The notes beneath the pieces were generated by a model that saw nothing but the letters and a program-made list of their open reading frames with translations, did not search any database and was not told the DNA's origin. A stretch of DNA of 64,000 nucleotides from Paramacrobiotus metropolitanus. Its lineage: Eukaryota; Tardigrada; Eutardigrada; Parachela; Macrobiotidae. Each line of letters opens with the position of its first letter. Position 1 is the stretch's first letter. Positions 55,919 to 64,000 of this stretch are shown here, piece by piece. The stretch covers positions 620,001-684,000 of the forward strand of contig NW_026570288.1 in assembly GCF_019649055.1 (NCBI RefSeq), given 5' to 3'. Both the position numbers and the translations under genes were made by a program.

Positions 55919-56607
55919 ATCCTCATAAGGCAGATACTAATTTCATTAAGGAAGAAATAAATTGGTTTACGATTTACGATGGAGTTTTGTGTCATAAGAA
56001 TGAAGCGCGAGGCGCCAAACCACGTATTTTTGTACCGTATCATTGGCGTGTTAAATTAATTTTAGCAGTACATGCGGCAGTTAAGCATGAGAAAATTTTG
56101 AAAGATACTACGACTTATCGTCTTTAAGTTGAAAAATTTTATTGGCCGAATATGCTAGTTGAAATCGATCATGTGGAAACTAATTGTAAGTTCTGCTATC
56201 CTGAACATCGGGATACGCGTCCTCCGAGACATCCTGATCCGACAAGTAACGAGTACTTGCAGTCAGATTTATCGAAAGATGAAGTAGCGACTTGGGTTGA
56301 TCCGAAATACATGAATAAGTTCGCGGTGTTGCAAGGAGAAACTGGAGATTTTGTCGATGGAAAATTTGTACCGGCTGAAGGCAGTTTCGATGTTGACCTT
56401 GGTAAGGCACCAGTCTCAGCGGAAGACCAGCGTGCTATGGCGAGAGCTATTTCTCGAGTGGACTTTGACGGTCCGATTCAGGTAAATAAACCGGGAGTAA
56501 TTCGAGATGTATTACCAGATAGTCTGTTGGATCCGATTAAGCGGAATAGAGTAGACGCGGCATTTAAGAAGAGTGATAAGCCGACGAAGGCTAAGAAAAA
56601 CGGTTAA
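55909..56607 (+). pseudogene. Integrase N-terminal zinc domain, copy 1, and tail
   Basis: One frame with a single in-frame TAA at 56125-56127. It reads IYDGVLCHKNEARG, then VPYHWRVKLILAVHAAVKHE, then EKFYWPNMLVEIDHV, then NCKFCYPEH. This is the H2C2 (HHCC) zinc domain of retroelement integrases: two His in the AVH...KH part and C-x2-C in NCKFC. The integrase catalytic core (D,D-35-E) does not follow. Instead there is a tail (TRPPRHPDPTSNEYLQSDLS..., ending KPTKAKKNG) that is charged and unlike any domain I know. A paralogous copy occurs at about 58680-59080. Confidence 0.6.
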
Positions 56608-56609
56608 AA

Positions 56610-57941
56610 ATGACACTTTCAGGAATAGCACCGGCAGATGATGATGAGTGGTCAGTTCCACCTGTTCAGTCGAATGTTACGCAAATCGTTAGACAGTCGA
56701 ATGTTGAGAAGAGGAATCTTCGGAATGGGTCTGTTTCTCGGAATGAGTCTGTGTTTCGGAATGAGCCTATATTTGAGTTAAACAAAAAAGTACCTGTGGT
56801 GAGCAATGAAACGGCACGATTTGTGAAGGATGCGGCAAAAGAAACGGCAGTGAACAAACCGGCAGTTGATTTTTGCATTATGGAAGTTTTTCCTCAATTT
56901 GCGGTTGATATTAAACCTCGGTCTAAAGGTGTGATTCGTGCACGCATAAATAAGTCCGAATCTGAAATTGCGGAAATGGTGAGAAATGGTTTGGTTGAGC
57001 AAAATTTTGAGTATGAAGGTAAACGGTTTGGCAACTTGCTTTTATTTGACGGTGTGATTGATGTTAATGAAAATGGGTGTTTGCGTATTCCTGTAATGAA
57101 TTTGTCGGATAAAACTGTGCAAATTGGCGGTAATCTATTTCTGGGTGAATTAGATCCTATTGACGAGATTTATGCGGTCGGTTCGGATAAATTTAACGAG
57201 AATTTTTATGATGCAGTTTGTACCGTTGCAAAAGCTTGCGAGTGTTGGGCGAAAACACTCATTAATAGGAAAGCAGGTGTCGATAATATCGACCGAGATA
57301 CGGAGGAAATGGTTAGCAAACTTGAGTCTAAACACTTGGTGTCCGATTCAACTTTTGGAACTCTAGCGGTGATCGTACAGAGGAGTAACGGGTCAGTAAG
57401 TCTAACTGACGATTGGCGGAAATTATCGCATAGGATAAAAGATTTACCGAGACAGGAGTGTCAAGTAGCTTGTATCGAAGCAAAGAAGGTTAGTAGTGTA
57501 CCACAAATTCAGAACAGTAGGCAGGAAGTCGATATTAGTATTGAAGGCATGTTTGAGAGTGTGCCTGAATCGGAGCTAAACATAGTAGTTCTGGGAACTC
57601 AAAAGGTCGTAGAAGTCGGGCCGACTCCGACAGTACAGGCAGTTAAGGAAGTTGTTTCAGTACCGGCGGTACATAATCAGAAATCAGTAGAAGTTAATTC
57701 AGCAACAATGAAACGGTTAGCAGATTTTAGTAAACTAGGGTTAGTTCCTCAGTATCCGATTGAAATTCAGCCGAGAAATAGGGGAGTTATACGTGCTCGT
57801 ATTAATAAATTTGGAAGTGAATTATCAGAATTAATTAAGGAGGATTATTGGAGCAATTTTGAATATGAAGGCAAAATTGCGGCTTATTATTGTTTTGTGA
57901 CGGTATTGTTAAGTTTGATGAAAACGGTTTTTGCGGTATAA
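56610..57941 (+). CDS. Pol linker-domain protein, two copies of the pre-RT domain
   Basis: ATG 56610 follows the previous stop by three bases. After an Asn/Arg-rich start (NVEKRNLRNGSVSRNES), residues about 90-190 match the domain lying between protease and RT in Ty3/gypsy polyproteins: VDIKPRSKGVIRARI, LLLFDGVIDVNENGCLRIPV, MNLSDKTVQIGGNLFLGELD. A spacer follows, and from about residue 370 the domain begins again (IEIQPRNRGVIRARI), then breaks by frameshift near 57895 into the next frame. The RT that should follow such a domain is missing both times. Confidence 0.6.
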   Translation: MTLSGIAPADDDEWSVPPVQSNVTQIVRQSNVEKRNLRNGSVSRNESVFRNEPIFELNKKVPVVSNETARFVKDAAKETAVNKPAVDFCIMEVFPQFAVDIKPRSKGVIRARINKSESEIAEMVRNGLVEQNFEYEGKRFGNLLLFDGVIDVNENGCLRIPVMNLSDKTVQIGGNLFLGELDPIDEIYAVGSDKFNENFYDAVCTVAKACECWAKTLINRKAGVDNIDRDTEEMVSKLESKHLVSDSTFGTLAVIVQRSNGSVSLTDDWRKLSHRIKDLPRQECQVACIEAKKVSSVPQIQNSRQEVDISIEGMFESVPESELNIVVLGTQKVVEVGPTPTVQAVKEVVSVPAVHNQKSVEVNSATMKRLADFSKLGLVPQYPIEIQPRNRGVIRARINKFGSELSELIKEDYWSNFEYEGKIAAYYCFVTVLLSLMKTVFAV

Positions 57942-59080
57942 TTGTTGTGAATAATTCGGACGAGTCAGTCGATTTATCTGAAAATTTTTATTTGGGAAAC
58001 GTTGTTCCTGTTGAAGAAATTTACTCAGAAGGCGAAAATTACTATGAAGATAATTTCCACGATGTCATTTGTAAAAAACTACAGGCATGTGAGTGTAATG
58101 CAGTTAATATTTTTAACAAAAGAAATGGCGCTAACAGTATTTGTATTAAAACTTCGAATGCTTTTTGTAATAATGGAAAGTCAGTCTGTATTGTTAAAGA
58201 TAGTAAGGGAATACATAAAGTAGCGGACGATATTAGGAAATTAACTAATGAGGACTTTTATTGTTATTTGCCGAAGCAGACAGTTGCAGCTAATGCGAGT
58301 CCAGAAATTATTTTTGACGGTGTAGTTAGTAGCGGCAGTCAGGTACAATATGTTGATGTGTGTACAGCTGAGAAACCTACGATAGTTCATAAGCAGGTTG
58401 AACCGGAAGTTAGTTCCGTGGCAGTACAACAGAACGTTGTTAAAGAGTCTGAAGTACCAGTAAATGTAACGGGTTATGCGGAAGTACCAGTAGAGTTGCG
58501 TGGTAAATACATACCACCGAAAGAAGTACCTAAGAAAGCAGAAGCACAGTGTATAGAAGTTGTTAAGAATGACGAACCTAAAGTGAAAAGTAAGCGGTTA
58601 GGAAAATCGAATAGTTTGCCTAAGTGGACTAGACCTAAGACGAATGACGGCGATGAATTTTACTTTCCATCAAATGCAGAATGGGACAGTAAAGCCTTTT
58701 GGTTGGAACAACAACAGAGGTGTGTAGATATTCAGTCATGGCGTAATTTTTATAAAAATCCAAAGAATGTGGATTCTGAGGCAGTACGTGCGGAAATTAA
58801 CTCGTTGTTAGTCGAAAATAATGAACTCGTAAGACATAAAACGCCAGGTAGTGAGCGGTACAATTCGCATATTTTTATTCCTTTTCAGTGGCGTGAGAAA
58901 CTTATGTTAGCTACGAATAAACGGGTTAATTATGAGAAAGAATTTGGTCCAGATATGACGATATTTAAATGTTTATATGAAGTTAAGAGATATTATTGGC
59001 CTAATATGAGAGAAGAAATTGAAAAGTTTGAAAGCAAACTTCCTGGGCATATTTTTAGGCAGAAATGGGGTACGAGTTGA
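57890..59080 (+). CDS. Second linker-domain half and degenerate integrase N-terminal domain
   Basis: A frame of 396 codons overlaps the previous one by about 50 bases. It begins with the second half of linker copy 2 (VKFDENGFCGIIVVNNSDES, LGNVVPVEEIY). A Val/Lys/Pro-rich spacer follows, then a block aligned with integrase N-terminal copy 1: HIFIPFQWREKLMLATNK, then KRYYWPNMREEIEKF. All four expected zinc ligands are gone: the His pair is replaced by Asn and Tyr, and no C-x2-C follows. The fold signature around WP-M is kept. It ends at TGA without an integrase core. Confidence 0.6.
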   Translation: MFCDGIVKFDENGFCGIIVVNNSDESVDLSENFYLGNVVPVEEIYSEGENYYEDNFHDVICKKLQACECNAVNIFNKRNGANSICIKTSNAFCNNGKSVCIVKDSKGIHKVADDIRKLTNEDFYCYLPKQTVAANASPEIIFDGVVSSGSQVQYVDVCTAEKPTIVHKQVEPEVSSVAVQQNVVKESEVPVNVTGYAEVPVELRGKYIPPKEVPKKAEAQCIEVVKNDEPKVKSKRLGKSNSLPKWTRPKTNDGDEFYFPSNAEWDSKAFWLEQQQRCVDIQSWRNFYKNPKNVDSEAVRAEINSLLVENNELVRHKTPGSERYNSHIFIPFQWREKLMLATNKRVNYEKEFGPDMTIFKCLYEVKRYYWPNMREEIEKFESKLPGHIFRQKWGTS

Positions 59081-61607
59081 GGAAACTGCACTTCGCAGTA
59101 TAAGCGTTGTTAACTTCAGTAGATAAGAAATGACGTAGTGAAGCGGCGTGTACATAGGAGCTGCAATCTGCCTGGTATAAGCGCCTATAGTTGCATAATC
59201 AGTAGGCAATGCTTTAAAAATTGAGAAATTCGATGTAGCGTATAGCAGTGTGAAAATTTTTATTATAGGGAATAGTAGTTAATTGTAGTGCAATGGCTTA
59301 AGAGCACTTCCACAATGCTGTAGGCATTATGCTCAGTTAAAGACTAACAGAGCTGTACAAAGCCAGAGCAATGATAATTTCAGAATTTAATTTTTTGTTG
59401 AACATTGTAGTGCATAGGCAAACATATACATCGGGACAGTTGAGGTTGAGATCACTGAAAAGTCCAGTCAATTTAAGAAATACAGCGGTTAATTGAGGCC
59501 TTATGCAGCATTTAAATGGAAACTTTAAATTTTTCATTTTTACGTTAAATTATGTGAGTCGTGGGTATCATTTTTAGTCAGAAGAATGGAGTAATTGAAG
59601 TGCAACAGGTATTATTATTTTGCGGTATGTGGAAATTAGAATTCAGCGTTGTGGGGAATTGTAGCTTAAAGGCTAACGAAGTACTGCATGTCGCTCAAAG
59701 CGCTCATCACACTAAATGCGAGACTATGAACGACAGTGGTCAGCAGCAGGCTGGCTAAGAGAATTTTTTTTTACTGAAATTTCGTAGAATATGGGTTCAG
59801 CGCGGATAAACAACGATGATAAGTACGCTCAAAGAACATCCTGGTTGAGTGCGTATGAATTTGTAAGTGTAAACAAATTTTTAGAATTACGGGATAGTTT
59901 TTTAGGAAATCGTCGCGGCATAACTGGGTGCCAGTATGACTTTTAATAATACAGAGGCAATTGGAAATCGATGTAAAATGGTGTGCTCACAGCTCAAGTA
60001 AATTCGAGTTGCAGATTAAGTTGGCGATTCGGCGGCTTAAAATTACATTTTTGAGAATAAACGTAGTGAAATGAGTGTTTGGCAGATTACCGTTGAACAT
60101 AGTGTTGACTTAACAAGAAAAGCAGCGGTTAATGAAAATTCAGGTTTTATCCTTTCTTTTTGAAATATTGGAATGAGGAATAAGGTAGTATAGTTTTTCC
60201 ATGAACGGCGGACATGCTATTTTGCGGCATGATTGAAATCACTGGATGTAAATATAGCAGATTGTAGTTCAATGGTTTGGTTCTACGGCATTTTGGGCGT
60301 AGGAAAATCAACTTAATAAATAGAGCTAATAGAAGTTGGAACGAGTAACTTTTTACGAGGCAAAAATGAACGACATTGCGGCATGTTTAAATTTTTGAGT
60401 ACGGATATGGCGAATCGTAGTAGTATGGTTAAAACGCAGGGAATTCCATATATTGTGGTTCGAACCAGCCATTTGATACAAGTATGGATTTAACCGGTAT
60501 AAGGCGGTTAAGAAATTTAAGTTTTATGAATAAAAATGTAAATGGAGGAAATAATTTTTGAACAAAAGACGTCGGTAAATTTTTAAATCAGCGAATAAAA
60601 GTAAGAGAATTTGTATCGGTATCTGTCAAGAAGTATAACAGATTTAGGATATTGCAACATGACTTAGAGTAAAGTAGGAATTGTAGCGAATCGTAGTACA
60701 GGGGTTGAAACCCAGACCGACATCCGTTTTAAGAACCAGATGAGTTAGTGTACTAGCGGATTTAGCCAGCGCTAAGGTGGCTCGAAAATTAAGTTTTTGC
60801 TGATTTACGTAGTATTAAGGCTTGGAGAGCAGCAAGCCATCCACGGCACTAAGTCTTTAAAAGTACGCGTCAGAGTGTGAATGTAATTAATAAGAGAGAA
60901 ATGCTAGAATTCGAACTTTTTGGTTTGGAGATTATGTTTTTGCATAAGAAGATTTTTATAGGATCGGAAAAGTAACAAATCGGACTGAGTAGAAATGCTT
61001 TTCGAGTTGGTTATGAAAATATGTATATTGCGGCATGCGTTATTTAACTGTAGTAAACATGAAATTTCGTAGAATACTGGCTGTATGGTTCAGTATCTGC
61101 TGGTCTCGAAACGGTACGCATTCTTCATCTTGAAGTGCGAGAAAACAATTATTAAAATTTATTTTTATCGCAAGTTTGTAGAACTGCGGCAGAGCACGGA
61201 GTGACCGTCTCAAGCCAATGCAGCATGTGAAAATTTATTTTAGCAAATGTGAAAAAGTGTAGTGTAATGACAGCTGCAGTTCTTCTTTGCTATTGTTGTC
61301 GATAAGCAGCTAATAAAACAAACGTAGAAGTTTGTATTCATTTTTCGAAAAAATTAGAATGAGAGATTAAGTTTTCGCGGAAATACAGATAGTATAAGTA
61401 AAATTAAAATATTTATGGAGTATGAGTATTGTTAGTGAGAAATGGCAGAAACGGAATGTGAGTCATGTTAGAGTAATTAGATGACGTAGTATTCAGCACG
61501 TGTCTGATTAGCGGTCAGCAGTGCTTTGTGGATCGCGGAACTTCGTGTTGTAGCAGTGTAATTTTGCGCGGTGTAGAAATTGTCCTTTAAATTTGAGAGT
61601 GTAAATT
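59081..61607. other. Long C-poor noncoding tract
   Basis: No open frame of note on either strand. The plus strand stays rich in A, G and T and poor in C, as in the coding part of the element before it. The word TTGCGGCATG recurs (60222, 60376 and 61028, with TTTGCGGTATG at 59619), and CGTAG/TGTAG-led segments with tRNA-like A-box words (TAGTTCAATGG at 60266, TAGTGCAATGG at 59286) recur irregularly. I do not call any tRNA gene. Confidence 0.4.
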
Positions 61608-61910
61608 ATGAATCCTTCGCGTGTTGGAAGACTTGATATTTTGGCTCAGCACTTTGACAAGTTTAGTTCTGAGAAATCTGTCGAAATGCCAGCGTTGATT
61701 AAACCTGATGCGGAAGGCTTGATTCGCAGCGGTACGAAAACGATTTTCGTACGCCAGTACAATCGCGAAAATGGCGAGAAAAGTGTGTTCGTGACTACGA
61801 TCGAGGAAGGGCCGGAGGCGGAGAATTCGGAGTTTTGGGTGAAAGTTCACAGTCTGGTGGACGAGCAGTTGCAGAAAACTGCGCAGCAACAGAATGCGGG
61901 TCAGAACTGA
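61608..61910 (+). CDS. Unidentified 100-residue protein
   Basis: ATG 61608 follows a purine-rich leader and opens a 100-codon frame ending in TGA. The product is soluble-looking, with a β-hairpin-like middle (KTIFVRQYNRENGEKSVFVTTI) split by EEGPEAENSEF, and a Gln-rich helical end (LVDEQLQKTAQQQNAGQ). Base composition shifts toward C here compared with the preceding 2.5 kb, which supports coding. It may be an accessory frame of the retroelement or an independent gene; no family was recognised. Confidence 0.5.
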   Translation: MNPSRVGRLDILAQHFDKFSSEKSVEMPALIKPDAEGLIRSGTKTIFVRQYNRENGEKSVFVTTIEEGPEAENSEFWVKVHSLVDEQLQKTAQQQNAGQN

Positions 61911-62876
61911 CCAGTGAAACGCATGGAGGAAGCGCGTGAAATTGTTGGTATCTCTTACTTGAGCTTTCAGTGAAAGCCTGTCTAATTTTGAAATCTTTAT
62001 TTGTGAATTTTACGGATTTTAAGCTTCAATTTTCTGATATTACACGGTTGGGAGAACTCAGTGGTATAAGCGCAGTAAAATAGCGGATTGAATGTGCCCT
62101 TGCGGTATTTTGATTAAAGAAATTACCTATTGTGTTGATGGATTGTGAATTTATGGATTTTATTAGAGAATTTGTTCCTCTTCAGTTTTGAACACTTCCG
62201 AATCGAAAGTGTTCGGCAATTGTCAATAAAACTTGACGTCGACGGTGTATTTCCGGTTATTTGTATAGTTTAACGTACTGAATGTATCCCAGCCGGGATA
62301 GTAGCAGTAAAACTTGCGGGAGGAGTATATGTGCATAGAAATGCACTGTAAAATCGTAAAATAATTAGAAGTATAAAATGGTACACTTCCAGAACGAAGA
62401 CGTATGGTAGATGGGAAGAAAAAGGACTTCCGAGCATTTCAGTGTAGCATGACACAGCATAATACAGAATCCTGTATTGTAGCGTAACGAAGTATGCAGC
62501 AGGGGTACGAGTATACGGTAGAGAACCCAGCAATTTGGGGATGCATTTTACAAATCTCAGACGAATGTTTTCGTCTGTCAGATGTGAATTTAAGGTAGAG
62601 AACTTAATTCTCTATCATCCTGAACTAAAAGGAAGGAGAGATTGGTAGTTTCTGAGTAGAAAACAGCGGTTTTGTAAAGAGCAGTGGTGTAGCGAGCTTA
62701 GGCCCAATAAATCAGCTGTGTAATGTTTGCACAATCGCAATGTTGTGGTTTTCGGACTTCGAAATTTTTGAAATTTTAATACTTTTATTACTTCCGAGAT
62801 TTTCGTTGTGTTCTGAGCAGTCTGCTCGTTTAATTTTTGAAATTTAGCACCTGGGAGTGCGATTGCACTGATTTTA
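61911..62876. other. Spacer, C-poor
   Basis: No plus-strand frame. Minus-strand frames (62270-62533, 62615-63136) are open by virtue of the C-poor plus strand and show no domain. CACTTCCG/GAAAGTGTTCGG near 62190-62215 forms a short inverted pair. Confidence 0.35.
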
Positions 62877-63233
62877 ATGATGGCAGCAGCGTTTCGTGCG
62901 GATAAGAGCGGACAGGAGTTAATTGTCCCTATTCCTCGTCGTGTCAGACGTGTTGAGCCAGTTGAGAGCTCTGTTACGGAGAATGTTGTTGTTTTGCGAG
63001 CGGATGGCGAACCTGTTGATTCGCAGCGACCTGTGGCATGTCGCTCATGTGATCTGAAACGACGACATGATATCAGTGGTCTGGAGAGAGCGTTGGAAAA
63101 GCTCGAGAGCAGAACGCGGAAGTGGAGTGGCAACAACAGCCATCAGGTACGGGATACACCGTATTTAGGTACCCTCTTGTTGCCCTTGGTGTGTGTGTGT
63201 GGCAGCAGTTTTCAACTCTGCACATGTTTGTAG
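62877..63233 (+). CDS. Unidentified protein, possibly spliced or frameshifted after residue 90
   Basis: ATG 62877 opens a 118-codon frame. Residues 1-90 look real: VPIPRRVRRVEPVESSV, LRADGEPVDS, a C-x2-C pair in VACRSCDLKRRH, and a short coiled coil SGLERALEKLESRTRKW. After NNSHQ the frame meets CAG/GTACGG, a good donor, and the remaining residues become hydrophobic and Cys-rich, typical of intron read-through. No family was recognised. A nucleic-acid-binding or Gag-type protein would fit the basic, coiled make-up. Confidence 0.45.
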   Translation: MMAAAFRADKSGQELIVPIPRRVRRVEPVESSVTENVVVLRADGEPVDSQRPVACRSCDLKRRHDISGLERALEKLESRTRKWSGNNSHQVRDTPYLGTLLLPLVCVCGSSFQLCTCL

Positions 63234-63617
63234 AACGCAGTCGGACCTGCGGTATGCAGGTTAAGGTCCCGCGTAACGTAACCACAAGGCGCTCAGCCAA
63301 GATGATTGCCGAGCGTGTTGAGCGTGCGGAGTGGTCAAGAGCAGCAACTGGAGGAGATGCGTGCCGCCACAAACCAGGCGAAGTGTACCGCACCCCATAC
63401 GGATATAAGGAGAATACAGACTCGACGAAGGAAGATGTGGATATCAAGCGAGCCAAGAAGGAGTCAAGAAGACTGTAAAGCGGCGAAGGCAGCCGAGCAG
63501 AAACCGAAGACGCTGGCCGAGTTGTCGGCTGAACTGTACAACAAAAGTACAAACCGGAGAAAGTCCGTGACGGAAAACAGAAATTCGCGTCAACTGTGCG
63601 AATTTGAAGGAAACTGA
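63234..63617 (+). pseudogene. Coding-like fragments continuing the preceding frame
   Basis: Two overlapping frames share the protein-like character: one with KMIAERVERAEW, the other with QEQQLEEMRAATNQAK and further on KPKTLAELSAELYNKS, ending TGA at 63615. Both are Arg/Lys/Glu/Gln-rich and helical, like a coiled coil that has suffered a frameshift near 63330. Spliced exons of the gene at 62877 would also explain it. Confidence 0.35.
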
Positions 63618-63705
63618 ACTGGAGCCTATTGAAGATGCGGTCTGAATGATTCAAGTTTCCTAATTACTTGTCGGAGAGCTCAGCGTCTGAAGGTGAAAAA
63701 AAGCA

Positions 63706-64000
63706 ATGGTGCAACGTTGTTTCCGTCGTGAGCCCGTGGCGATCAAACAGTTGGCAGATTCTGCCATGGAGAAGTTCCGCGTGCGCGCAACCACCTTGGA
63801 AAGATTCCGTTTTTTGGGCACTTACGGCAAGGGTCGTAACGCGATTGATTACGGATTACGGCAAGCGTGTGACTGCTCTGCCTGCGTTGACCAGGCGACC
63901 GGGAAAATGTATCGAGCGACTACCGTTTCCAAATTGCGGAGAAACGTGCTGAGGTCGGGTCGAAGTTGGTTCATGGGATCAATTACATCAAATCACCCGT
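63706..64000 (+). CDS. Unidentified protein, cut by the window edge
   Basis: ATG 63706 opens a frame of 98 codons that is still open at the last base. It reads REPVAIKQLADSAMEKFRVR, then ERFRFLGTYGKGRNAIDYGL and a Cys-rich ACDCSACVD, then basic residues. GC content and codon choice are balanced, unlike the C-poor sequence before 62.6 kb. No family could be named from this fragment. Confidence 0.45.
   Translation, partial: MVQRCFRREPVAIKQLADSAMEKFRVRATTLERFRFLGTYGKGRNAIDYGLRQACDCSACVDQATGKMYRATTVSKLRRNVLRSGRSWFMGSITSNHP

Noticed and set aside
60440-60480. A GGTTCGAACC word resembling a tRNA T-arm.
   Set aside because: The flanking bases do not form a T-stem, and no matching acceptor, D or anticodon arms could be placed.

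Overview
The window is animal nuclear DNA. The genes recognised are metazoan families (casein kinase 1 gamma, an InaF-motif membrane protein, an ITM2/BRICHOS-like protein, FGFR-like immunoglobulin domains, a TMEM218-like protein, a BTB-BACK protein). They are split by GT-AG introns, TATA-like boxes lie upstream of several, and AATAAA signals follow the short genes. The phylum is not proven by the sequence. A tardigrade is my best guess from the mix of short introns, ecdysozoan-like genes and a bacterial-type chitosanase remnant, but no marker gene is present to decide it.

Layout. 1-11.8 kb is gene-poor: an InaF-motif gene (minus, about 3.4-4.5 kb), a one-stop reading frame of unknown family (2.0-2.5 kb), a minus-strand retroelement zinc-knuckle frame (7.8-8.2 kb) and an orphan kinesin-13 N-terminal domain (9.8-10.3 kb). 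11.8-19.0 kb holds a three-exon CK1 gamma gene on the minus strand. After a long empty stretch, 25.8-27.3 kb holds an ITM2/BRICHOS-like gene (minus). 28.7-32.0 kb holds a signal peptide plus two Ig domains (plus), with a 1,012-bp hAT-like foldback element in its last intron. 33.7-37.6 kb holds a TMEM218-like gene, a six-exon BTB-BACK gene, and a decayed second copy of the TMEM218-like gene.

39.7-41.9 kb carries two paralogous 84-residue secreted precursors with a furin-type site just after the signal peptide. They encode cysteine-free, Ala/Gly-rich mature chains of about 58 residues; no family is recognised. At 45.0-45.5 kb lie two parts of a GH46 chitosanase, joined by a frameshift and lacking the middle of the enzyme, downstream of a TATA box.

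From 45.6 kb the sequence is repetitive. A TATA-rich microsatellite was invaded by a 2.71-kb element with 224-bp terminal inverted repeats, which itself contains a 59-bp inverted repeat, three tandem MITE-like units and a pyrimidine-rich minisatellite. A putative LTR (48.5-49.5 kb) with a TATA box and primer-binding site then opens a large, C-poor, much-frameshifted Ty3/gypsy-type region (50.5-59.1 kb). It has Gag, a CCHC-type knuckle and an aspartic protease, then two tandem blocks that resemble the protease-RT linker and the integrase N-terminal domain. I found no reverse transcriptase, RNase H or integrase core. The last 3 kb returns to ordinary composition and holds several unrecognised reading frames, one running off the window edge.

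Exon boundaries were inferred by reading splice signals and codon phase by eye. They are internally consistent but untested.
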